DNA of 12,652 nt. Origin: Spirochaetaceae bacterium (GTDB lineage Bacteria; Spirochaetota; Spirochaetia; Treponematales; Treponemataceae). Positions 5,332 to 11,390 of the stretch are shown here, in pieces. Within the stretch, counting starts at the first letter, position 1. Each line of letters opens with the position of its first letter. A model generated the notes under the pieces. It was not told where the DNA came from. It ran no database searches and saw nothing but the letters and a program-made list of their open reading frames with translations. The DNA lies in contig JAISTZ010000016.1 of NCBI GenBank assembly GCA_031272345.1, positions 1-12,652 of the forward strand, in the 5' to 3' direction. The translations under genes and the position numbers were made by a program.

Positions 5332-6441
5332 ATGAACCTGCTGGTGATGGTCCCCACATACAACGAGGCCGAAAACATAGACCCCTTTTTAAAGGCCCTC
5401 TTTGCCGCGCTGCCTCCGGAGGGGCAGGTCCTGGTGGTGGACGACAACTCCCCGGACGGCACCGCGGGTATCGCGGAGGCCCTCAGGAGCTCCTATCCCG
5501 GAAGGCTCCACCTCCTGAACCGGCCCAAAAAGCAGGGCCTCGCCGCGGCCTACCTTGCGGCCTTTGCCTGGGGGCTTTCCAGGGACTTCGACGTGTTCCT
5601 GGAGATGGACGCGGATTTTTCCCACAGGCCCGAATACGTGCCGGTCATGGCGGAAGCTATCGGCAGTTACGACGTGGTTATCGGCTCCCGGAACATCCGG
5701 GGCGGCAGAGTGGAGGGCTGGTCCAAAACACGGAATTTCATCTCCAAGGGGGGGTCCCTCTATTCCCGGCTCGTGCTGGGCTGCCCCATCAGGGACCTGA
5801 CCGGGGGATTCAACATGTGGCGGAAGTCCGCCCTGGAAAAAATCGGCCTGGAAAGCATCATCTCCAGGGGCTACTCCTTCCAGGTGGAAATGAAGTACAG
5901 GGCCTTCCGGGCGGGGTGCTCCATCAAGGAGATCCCCATCATCTTCCCGGACAGAACGGCCGGCCGTTCAAAGATGTCGAAAAAAATCTTCCTGGAGGCC
6001 CTCGTAAAGGTATGGAAAATCCGGTGGACCTCGGGGAGGGACACCGGGGTGGACCAGTTCGTAAAATTCGCCCTAACCGGGGGCCTGGGCACGGTGACCA
6101 ACCTGGCGCTCTTCTTTTTGGCCGCTGACCTGGCAAAACTGCCGGAAATTCCCGTGAGCATCGGCTGTTTCATGGTCGCCGGAACCCAAAACTACCTCAT
6201 CAATCACCTGTGGTCCTTCAGGAAATACACCGGAAAGACCCCGCCGTCCATCAGGAAATGGGCCCTCTTTATAGGGAGCTCCTCCCTGGGCCTTGGGGTG
6301 AACATCCTCGTGATGACGTCCCTCCTTGCCCGTGTGAACCTGCCCTTCAAGTTCATCGCCCAGGGGTGCGGAATCCTCGCGGGCATGGTGATCAACTTCA
6401 TCCTGTCAAAGCTGGTCGTGTTCAGGAAGCGGAGCGCCTAG
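5332..6441 (+). CDS. Polyprenol-phosphate sugar synthase (DPM1-like GT2) fused to a GtrA domain
   Basis: The 369-residue protein joins two parts. Residues 1-230 are a family-2 glycosyltransferase of the dolichol-phosphate-mannose synthase type: MVPTYNEAENI, VVDDNSPDGT, the metal-binding EMDADFSH (Asp93, Asp95), IGSRNIRGG and the DLTGGFNMWRK segment. It would transfer mannose or glucose from a nucleotide sugar to polyprenol phosphate at the cytoplasmic face. Residues 240-369 form a GtrA domain with about four membrane helices, starting QFVKFALTGGLG and ending NFILSKLVVF. This is a likely membrane anchor or lipid-sugar translocation module. The fusion links making and moving the lipid-linked sugar in one chain. 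ATG 5332 has AAGGAG at 5321-5326. A TTG 21 bases upstream is less likely. The 3' end overlaps tatD by 36 bases tail to tail. Confidence 0.92.
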   Translation: MNLLVMVPTYNEAENIDPFLKALFAALPPEGQVLVVDDNSPDGTAGIAEALRSSYPGRLHLLNRPKKQGLAAAYLAAFAWGLSRDFDVFLEMDADFSHRPEYVPVMAEAIGSYDVVIGSRNIRGGRVEGWSKTRNFISKGGSLYSRLVLGCPIRDLTGGFNMWRKSALEKIGLESIISRGYSFQVEMKYRAFRAGCSIKEIPIIFPDRTAGRSKMSKKIFLEALVKVWKIRWTSGRDTGVDQFVKFALTGGLGTVTNLALFFLAADLAKLPEIPVSIGCFMVAGTQNYLINHLWSFRKYTGKTPPSIRKWALFIGSSSLGLGVNILVMTSLLARVNLPFKFIAQGCGILAGMVINFILSKLVVFRKRSA

Positions 6442-7164
6442 GAACACCCGTTGGAAATTCCCCAGGATTGCCTCAGCCGCTTCTTCCGTGCCGATGCCCC
6501 GGATGCGGGCGATAGCTTCGTGCACGGGGACGATGTCCCCGGGGGCTGTGGCCCCCTCGCCCCTGAGGCGCTGGAAGGGCGCGTCGGTCTCCGCCAGGAG
6601 CCGCTCCAGGGGAAGGTCCCCCGCGCAGGCGATGGCCCGCCTGTTGTTGTTCAGGAGGGGCTTTCCAAAGGAAAAGAAGGCGTTCACCCCACGTTTGAGG
6701 AGGGACCGGGCCTCCAGGGGGGAACCGGGGAACGAATGGAACACACAGGCGGGAATTTTCTGCAAGGGGGCGCAGTCCTGGAAGATCAGGGAGAGGGCCT
6801 TCCTGCAATGAATCACCAGGGGTATTCCGTACCGCGCCGCAAGGCCCGTCTGTATGCGCCAGCCTTCAATTTGAAGCGGCAGGAGGGCCCTGTATTCCGG
6901 GGTGAAGAGGTCGAACCCCGCTTCCCCGAGGGCGCGGATTCTTCCCCCGGCGAGGAGCTCCTCCAGAAAACCCGCAAGGGACAGGTCCCCGGCCTGGGGG
7001 TGGAGGCCGAAGGAGAGGACCACCGGGCTTTCCGCCTGGGACGCCAGGGCTCCGCAGACCGCGAATTCCTCCCTGGAGTGGGCCGCCGCGCAGACGGGGC
7101 TTCCGGCCACGGGCTTCCAGCCCGCAACCTGGGCGATGTGGATGTGGCTGTCGGAAAAAATCGT
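6406..7164 (-). CDS. TatD-family metal-dependent hydrolase, apparently starting at ACG
   Basis: TatD-family enzymes are cytoplasmic metal-dependent nucleases or hydrolases with a TIM-barrel fold. Reading from ACG 7164 gives 252 residues starting (M)IFSDSHIHIAQ, which supplies the family's HxH metal ligands (His7, His9). Downstream come GLHPQAG, LGEAGFD (Glu81), VIHCRK (His119), VFHSFPG (His143) and AETDAPF (Asp194), all in the expected order. The first standard start codon in this frame is GTG 7110. It would remove the HxH motif, and the frame is closed by TAG before any earlier ATG, GTG or TTG. AGGGAGG at 7173-7179 lies 8 bases before the ACG, an ideal distance. The gene follows the radical SAM gene after 40 bases and ends inside the convergent glycosyltransferase gene. 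The true start codon, or a sequence error in it, is the one doubtful point. Confidence 0.85.
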   Translation of the reverse strand, partial: TIFSDSHIHIAQVAGWKPVAGSPVCAAAHSREEFAVCGALASQAESPVVLSFGLHPQAGDLSLAGFLEELLAGGRIRALGEAGFDLFTPEYRALLPLQIEGWRIQTGLAARYGIPLVIHCRKALSLIFQDCAPLQKIPACVFHSFPGSPLEARSLLKRGVNAFFSFGKPLLNNNRRAIACAGDLPLERLLAETDAPFQRLRGEGATAPGDIVPVHEAIARIRGIGTEEAAEAILGNFQRVFLGAPLPEHDQL

Positions 7165-7204
7165 ACTGTCCGCCTCCCTAATCCGTAATGACCGTCCCTA
7201 CCCC

Positions 7205-8041
7205 CTACACATTCCCCACAAAAACACGGGTAAGCCGCTTCTCGGCCACTCCCTTGAGCCTTCTGAGGGTCCCCACGGGGGTCGCTTCTTTGCGGGCGTA
7301 CCTGTACCGGGGGAAAAACCGGGTGATGTGGAGGGGAATCTCCGGGGACAGGGACGCCACAAAGCCGCAGAGGGCATCCATCTCCCGGTCGCTGTCGTTC
7401 TCCCCGGGGATGATCAGGCAGGTGAGCTCCAGGTGGCACCCTTCCGCCGCCAGGGCGACATTGGCCTTGACGGTCTCCAGGCTGCCTGAGATTCGGGTGT
7501 AAAATTCCGGGGAGAACGCTTTTAAATCGATATTCATGGCGTCCACGAGGGGGAGGAGCTCCGTGAACCGGGCCGGGGAGATGCAGCCGTTGGTGACAAT
7601 CACCGTGTCGAGGCCCCGGCCCTTGACCAGGGCGGCGGTGTCCCGGACGAACTCGAAGCCCACCAGGGGCTCGTTATAGGTGAAGGCCAGGCCGATGTTC
7701 CCCATGGGCGCGAGCTCCCCGGCTTTGGCGGCCAGTTCCTGGGGGGAGATTTCCTCAAGGCCGGGGGAGTCCCCCAGGCCCGCCATGGAAATGTGATGGT
7801 TCTGGCAGAAGGGGCACCGGAAATTGCACCCGAAGGTTCCCACCGAAAGAATCCTTGTCCCCGGTTTGTAGCAGGCCAGGGGCTTTTTCTCGATCGGGTC
7901 CAGGGCAAGGGAGGTGACGAGGCCGTAGCTGACGCTCACAATGCGGCCCCGGTCGTTCTTCCGGGCCCGGCAAAATCCTGTCGCCCCCGGCCCAAGGGCG
8001 CAGCGGTGGTGGCACAGGTCACACTGAAGGAGGTCTTCCAT
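7205..8041 (-). CDS. AmmeMemoRadiSam system radical SAM enzyme
   Basis: The 278-residue protein is a radical S-adenosylmethionine enzyme related to the pyruvate-formate-lyase-activating group. The N-terminus has a CxxCxxxC set with a further cysteine (Cys7, Cys10, Cys14, Cys24). The catalytic 4Fe-4S motif CNFRCPFC is at residues 72-79 (Cys72, Cys76, Cys79), followed by QNHHIS. FTYNEPLVGFEF and VTNGCISP are further family landmarks. It is the third member of the AmmeMemoRadiSam set, next to the AMMECR1 and Memo genes. The reaction is not established. The product ends at RVFVGNV. In the family as I recall it, this position continues with a segment of about 50 residues containing a CxxC pair, so this copy looks C-terminally short. 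The start ATG lies 6 bases after the AMMECR1 gene's stop, with AGGGG as a weak ribosome site. Confidence 0.92.
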   Translation of the reverse strand: MEDLLQCDLCHHRCALGPGATGFCRARKNDRGRIVSVSYGLVTSLALDPIEKKPLACYKPGTRILSVGTFGCNFRCPFCQNHHISMAGLGDSPGLEEISPQELAAKAGELAPMGNIGLAFTYNEPLVGFEFVRDTAALVKGRGLDTVIVTNGCISPARFTELLPLVDAMNIDLKAFSPEFYTRISGSLETVKANVALAAEGCHLELTCLIIPGENDSDREMDALCGFVASLSPEIPLHITRFFPRYRYARKEATPVGTLRRLKGVAEKRLTRVFVGNV

Positions 8042-8047
8042 GGGCCC

Positions 8048-8590
8048 CTAGTAATACCGGGTCACCAGAAAGCGCTCAAGGCTCACCCTGTCCCGGTCAC
8101 CCGGGGGAATTCCGGCCTTGCCCATGGCGATTCCTATCTGGTCCTCCACGGTGTCCACCCCCTCCAGGTCCGGGAGGAGGAGCCCCCGGCGGCGGCCCAG
8201 GGTGACGATCACCCCGTATTTTTTGGGGTCCAGGCGGTCCGCCCCGGTGACGGGCTCCGGGGGTTCGAGCACGTCCACGCTGTAGGTGAGGTGGGGAAGC
8301 TCCTCCGGCCCGATGGGTTCAAACCGGGGGTCCCGGGTGGACGCGCTGATTGCGTTGCAGGAAATTTCCGCCGCGACGCTCCCCTGGGTCGGGCCTATGG
8401 TGCCGATGCACCCCCGGAGGTTCCCGTGTTTTTTGATCGACACAAAGACTCCGGCCTCCCGGTCCGTCATCTCCGGGGGAAGGGGAAAATCAGGCCGGAA
8501 AAGTCTTCCCTCCCTGGCAAAAAGCTCCACCGTGTTCCGGGCCAGGCGCACGTAGGGGCTCTCTTCGGCTTGTCCTTCGACATCCCTCAT
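8048..8590 (-). CDS. AmmeMemoRadiSam system protein A (AMMECR1 domain)
   Basis: The 180-residue protein consists almost entirely of one AMMECR1 domain. The hallmark LRGCIGT lies at about residues 58-64. The upstream GVFVSIKKHGN and the downstream AISASTRDPRF and LTYSVDVLEPP match the family layout. A later KYGVIVTLGRRRGLLLPDLEGVDT segment completes it. There is no signal peptide or membrane segment, so it is probably cytoplasmic. The biochemical function of AMMECR1 proteins is unresolved, and the cluster suggests it works with the radical SAM enzyme and the Memo-like protein. AAGGAGG just upstream of ATG 8590 is the strongest ribosome site in the cluster. A 19-base repeated element lies between the preceding stop and this site. 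Confidence 0.93.
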   Translation of the reverse strand: MRDVEGQAEESPYVRLARNTVELFAREGRLFRPDFPLPPEMTDREAGVFVSIKKHGNLRGCIGTIGPTQGSVAAEISCNAISASTRDPRFEPIGPEELPHLTYSVDVLEPPEPVTGADRLDPKKYGVIVTLGRRRGLLLPDLEGVDTVEDQIGIAMGKAGIPPGDRDRVSLERFLVTRYY

Positions 8591-8603
8591 GGTTCCTCCT
8601 TAA

Positions 8604-8622
8604 AGTCCCGATTGACTTTTTC
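8604..8622 (-). repeat. 19-base repeated element, copy 2 (between Memo and AMMECR1 genes)
   Basis: On the minus strand this reads GAAAAAGTCAATCGGGACT. It begins 6 bases after the TAG of the Memo-like gene and differs from the copy behind glgA (2598-2616) at one position. Confidence 0.55.
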
Positions 8623-8628
8623 GTCATT

Positions 8629-9426
8629 CTAAGAATCCGGCACGAATCCGGCAAGGGCGTACCCCACGCCGAAGGGGCCCTCGTAGGAATAGAGCTCGCT
8701 CCTGTGCTTCCGCCCCTCAAGGACGCCCGCAAGCACAGCCAGGGGACGGAGGCCGCATTCCCCGGCCCCCTCGCAGAGGCCCGCTTCCAGGGAAAACACC
8801 CCTGAAATTGTATTATTTTTTATAAGTCCTAGAATTTTTCTATCAAAGGCCGGGCCCTCGGGGGCGAATCCGTAGGGGCCGTCCTCTTTGAGTCTGTGGG
8901 AAAGGTCCCCGCTGGCGATGAACACGGTCTTTCTGCCCAGCTCCGCGCTCACGGAGTCAATCGCCCTGCCCAGGGCGGCGTGAACCGCAAGGGGAAGGGA
9001 CGCTATGCCGATGCGGACCACCCTGTAGTCCCCCTTCCCGATGAATCTGAGGGGGATCATGGTTCCGTGATCAAGGGATGGGTCCCGCTCCCCCTCCGTG
9101 CCCGCGGGTACGCCCCCTTCTTCCGCGCGAGCGCAGAGGCGGGAGACGAATGTTTCGTCATAGTCCACGGTCACCTTTACCTGGGGGGCCCTGAAGGCGC
9201 CCATGTTCCCGGAGGCGCCCCTTCCCGGTGAAATGTGAAGGTAATCCCGGTACATCACGCTGTGGGGGGACACCACAACCACCGTGTCCGGGGCGGAGGA
9301 GCGGATCTCCGCGCCCATGCGCTCGTATGAATCAATCGTTGCCTGGATCGCCCGCTCCTCCCCGCGCCCTATCTCGGGGAAAATGAGGGGCGGATGGGGC
9401 GCCAGGTACGCCCGGATGATTGCCAT
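8629..9426 (-). CDS. AmmeMemoRadiSam system protein B (Memo-like, LigB-related fold)
   Basis: The 265-residue protein belongs to the Memo family, whose fold resembles class III extradiol dioxygenases. Residues that match the metal ligands described for human MEMO1 are visible: His11 (LAPHPPL), His55 (VVVSPHS) and Cys224 (GECGLRP). DPSLDHGTMIP and FIASGDLSHRL are further family landmarks. Unlike many family members of uncertain chemistry, this copy keeps the full ligand set. ATG 9426 is chosen because the Memo similarity starts there and because the promoter ends 6 bases upstream. Longer in-frame reading upstream is the wrong-frame shadow of purN. There is no Shine-Dalgarno site. It is the first gene of the trio and lies 19 bases after the purN stop. 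Confidence 0.92.
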   Translation of the reverse strand: MAIIRAYLAPHPPLIFPEIGRGEERAIQATIDSYERMGAEIRSSAPDTVVVVSPHSVMYRDYLHISPGRGASGNMGAFRAPQVKVTVDYDETFVSRLCARAEEGGVPAGTEGERDPSLDHGTMIPLRFIGKGDYRVVRIGIASLPLAVHAALGRAIDSVSAELGRKTVFIASGDLSHRLKEDGPYGFAPEGPAFDRKILGLIKNNTISGVFSLEAGLCEGAGECGLRPLAVLAGVLEGRKHRSELYSYEGPFGVGYALAGFVPDS

Positions 9427-9432
9427 GGGGAA

Positions 9433-9460
9433 AGTATACCACAGGTCAGGAAAAATGCAA
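9433..9460 (-). promoter_or_regulatory. Promoter of the AmmeMemoRadiSam operon, leaderless
   Basis: The minus strand has TTGCAT (9460-9455), 16 bases, then TATACT (9438-9433) preceded by TGG, an extended -10. Seven bases downstream of the -10 is the A of ATG 9426. The -35 and part of the spacer lie in the end of purN. Confidence 0.6.
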
Positions 9461-10111
9461 GCCGGGGGAAAACCCCGCTCCGCCCTTTGCGGCCAGCAGC
9501 AGGACCGCCTCCACGATGGCCTCGTGCTCCAGGGGGGCGATCCGCTGGGCCAGGGTTTCCGGGGTGTCCCCGGGAAGCACGGGGCAGCGTTTTTGCAGGA
9601 TGATCGCCCCGGTGTCGCAGCCGGAATCCGCAAGGTGCACGGTGCACCCGCTCTCCCTCCGGCCCGAGGCGAGCACGGCCTCGTGCACGCGGCGGCCCCA
9701 CATGCCCTCACCCCCGAAATCCGGGAGCAGGGCCGGATGCAGGTTGAGTATCCTTCCCGCATAGGCCTCCACAAGGGGGCCCGCAAGAATCGACAGATAC
9801 CCCGCCAGCGCCAGGGCCTCAACGCCGAATTCCCCGCACACGCCCAGGACCATGTTGCTCCGTTCCACACGCTTCCGTGTTCCGTCCATGCGCGAAATCT
9901 CTTCCGGGGAAAAACGCGAGCCCAGGAGCGCTGCCCGGCAGGGGATTCCCGCGCCTTCCGCCCGCTCTTCCGCGCCGGTGTTCTTCCTGTCCACGATGAC
10001 GCAGACGATGGTGTAGGGGGACTCCTTCCCGCGCCGTTTTTCTTCGTCCATGAGTGCCTGGAGGTTCGTGCCGCCCCCGGAGGCGAGGACAGCGATTCTG
10101 AGGGGACTCAT
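9446..10111 (-). CDS. purN: Phosphoribosylglycinamide formyltransferase
   Basis: PurN transfers a formyl group from 10-formyltetrahydrofolate to glycinamide ribonucleotide, the third step of purine synthesis, in the cytoplasm. The 221-residue product shows the N-terminal nucleotide loop VLASGGGTNLQAL (residues 8-20). The catalytic set is Asn123 and His125 in LNLHPALLP and Asp166 in GCDTGAIILQ. The length is close to the usual 190-215. The ATG overlaps the TGA of purM by four bases (ATGA at 10111-10108), so the two are translationally coupled. A few positions are unusual, such as the DRKNTGAEER and FGGEGMWGRRVHEAV segments, but all catalytic residues are present. The last ~15 bases carry part of the promoter for the next gene. 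Confidence 0.95.
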   Translation of the reverse strand: MSPLRIAVLASGGGTNLQALMDEEKRRGKESPYTIVCVIVDRKNTGAEERAEGAGIPCRAALLGSRFSPEEISRMDGTRKRVERSNMVLGVCGEFGVEALALAGYLSILAGPLVEAYAGRILNLHPALLPDFGGEGMWGRRVHEAVLASGRRESGCTVHLADSGCDTGAIILQKRCPVLPGDTPETLAQRIAPLEHEAIVEAVLLLAAKGGAGFSPGLHFS

Positions 10112-11145
10112 GCCAGCACGAGGGGGGCCGAATCAGAGGCGGCTTCGACGTGACCGATGAGGTACGCGGCGCACCCTGAGGCGGAAAGGGCGGCGGCTAT
10201 CTCCTTCGCCCGCCCCGCATCGAGGGCGAGGACAAAGCCGATCCCCATGTTGAAGGTGTTGAAGGCCGTCTCCCTGTCCGCCCCCAGCCGGAGGAGCTCC
10301 TCAAAGACGGGAAGCGCCGGCCAGGAGCCCCGGATAATCCGGGCGCGGAGGGGTTTTTGCCCGGCCCGGTCTTTGTTCACCCGGGCGAACATGCGGGGGA
10401 CGTTCTCGTAGAACCCGCCTCCGGTGATGTGGGCCATGCCGTGAACCGCCCCGGGGAATCTCCCCAGCGCTTCCAGCACGGGTTTGACGTAGATCGCCGT
10501 GGGTGTAAGCAGCTCCTCCCCGATGGTCCGCCCGTTGAAGGGCGCGGAGAGGTCCTTCACCAGGGCCCGCACCAGGGAGAATCCGTTGGAGTGCACCCCA
10601 GAGGAGCCCAGGCCGACGAGGACGTCACCCTCGGCAACGGCGCTCCCCGTGATGATGTCCTCTTTCTCGGCGATTCCCACCGCGAACCCCGCGATGTCGT
10701 ACACCCCGTCACCGTAAAAGCCGGGCATCTCCGCGGTTTCGCCCCCCAGGAGGGCGCACCCGGCCTGAACACAGCCCTCGGCCACGCCTTTCACCAGGCC
10801 GGCCGCCACGGCGGAGTCGAGCTTCCCGCAGGCGATGTAGTCCAGGAAAAACAGGGGCCGCGCACCGGCGCAGAGCACGTCGTTCACGCTCATGGCAACG
10901 CAGTCGATTCCCACGGTGTCGTATTTTTTGAGTCTGAAGGCGATGTCGAGCTTGGTGCCCACCCCGTCGGTTCCAGAGACCATGACCGGATTTTTCATCC
11001 CAGGGGGGACTTCAAACAACCCGCTGAAGCTCCCCAGGGACGAGAGCAGCCCCGGTATCCGTGTGCGCTCCGCGTGGGCCCTGTATGCGTCCACCGCCCG
11101 GTAGCCCTCTTCGATATTCACCCCCGATTGCCGGTAATCCACCAT
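10108..11145 (-). CDS. purM: Phosphoribosylformylglycinamidine cyclo-ligase (AIR synthetase)
   Basis: PurM closes the imidazole ring of 5-aminoimidazole ribonucleotide using ATP, the fifth step of purine synthesis. The 345-residue product matches the family length. Landmarks are SGTDGVGTKLDIAF (about 58-71), GIDCVAMSVNDVLCAGARPLF, ALLGGETAEMPGFY and VGLGSSGVHSNGFSLVR, which together form the ATP and substrate sites. The C-terminal half contains AHITGGGFYENVPR. ATG 11145 has no ribosome site, but a promoter ends 8 bases upstream, so a leaderless message is likely. It is the first gene of a minus-strand string that continues with purN. No other purine genes are in the window. Confidence 0.96.
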   Translation of the reverse strand: MVDYRQSGVNIEEGYRAVDAYRAHAERTRIPGLLSSLGSFSGLFEVPPGMKNPVMVSGTDGVGTKLDIAFRLKKYDTVGIDCVAMSVNDVLCAGARPLFFLDYIACGKLDSAVAAGLVKGVAEGCVQAGCALLGGETAEMPGFYGDGVYDIAGFAVGIAEKEDIITGSAVAEGDVLVGLGSSGVHSNGFSLVRALVKDLSAPFNGRTIGEELLTPTAIYVKPVLEALGRFPGAVHGMAHITGGGFYENVPRMFARVNKDRAGQKPLRARIIRGSWPALPVFEELLRLGADRETAFNTFNMGIGFVLALDAGRAKEIAAALSASGCAAYLIGHVEAASDSAPLVLA

Positions 11146-11153
11146 GGCAAGAA

Positions 11154-11182
11154 AGTATAGGGGTGATTGCTGGGATGGTCAA
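11154..11182 (-). promoter_or_regulatory. Promoter of purMN, probably leaderless
   Basis: On the minus strand TTGACC (11182-11177) is followed after 17 bases by TATACT (11159-11154). Transcription would begin near 11147, within 2 bases of ATG 11145. I see no purine riboswitch or PurR-like operator. Confidence 0.65.
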
Positions 11183-11197
11183 GCTGCGGGGAAATAG

Positions 11198-11347
11198 AAC
11201 CGCAGAGGCGCAAACCCCGGCGGATTCACCGCAAAGGCGCAAAGCAGGCGCGGAGGACGCAAAGAAATATGATTCAGCCCCTTTGCGTTCTTTGCGGAAA
11301 CACTTTGCGTCTTGGCGGTTAAGAAATACAACCGCAAACACGCAACG
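11198..11347. repeat. Clustered palindromic repeat of the ACCGC..GCGCAAAG type
   Basis: Six related units fill the space between purM and the next gene. Direct units are at 11198-11214 (AACCGCAGAGGCGCAAA), 11227-11244, a weaker one at 11248-11264, and 11330-11347. Inverted units are at 11281-11297 and 11303-11320 (reverse complement AACCGCCAAGACGCAAAG). Together they form an imperfect inverted repeat able to fold into a long hairpin. Similar intergenic repeats occur in many environmental bacteria (established knowledge, recalled). A minus-strand open frame running across it is an artefact of the repeat. Confidence 0.75.
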
Positions 11348-11355
11348 CCGTCCGG

Positions 11356-11384
11356 TTGACAAAGCGCCGGGGCTGGGGTACACT
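11356..11384 (+). promoter_or_regulatory. Promoter of the 110-residue protein gene, leaderless
   Basis: A consensus TTGACA at 11356-11361 is followed after 17 bases by TACACT at 11379-11384. Seven bases downstream of the -10 is the A of ATG 11391. No ribosome site is present. Confidence 0.65.
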
Positions 11385-11390
11385 GAAAAC

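Noticed and set aside
5235..5462. 76-residue N-terminal extension of YraN
   Set aside because: It would run through the divergent gene's start and the yraN promoter, and it has no family similarity.
4893..6128. Long + strand frame (411 codons) crossing yraN and the glycosyltransferase gene
   Set aside because: It is out of frame with two recognised genes and its product is Gly/Pro/Arg-rich without motifs.
7793..8632. + strand frame opposite the radical SAM and AMMECR1 genes
   Set aside because: It is a shadow of two strongly recognised minus-strand proteins and has no motif of its own.
9427..9870. N-terminal extension of the Memo-like protein
   Set aside because: The extension is an out-of-frame reading of purN with Arg/Pro/Cys-rich sequence. 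Memo similarity and the promoter both fix the start at 9426.
11146..11197. Purine riboswitch or PurR box upstream of purM
   Set aside because: The promoter ends at the start codon, leaving no leader for a riboswitch, and no palindromic operator was seen.
11227..11347. CRISPR-like array
   Set aside because: The units vary, occur in both orientations and are unevenly spaced, with no cas genes nearby.
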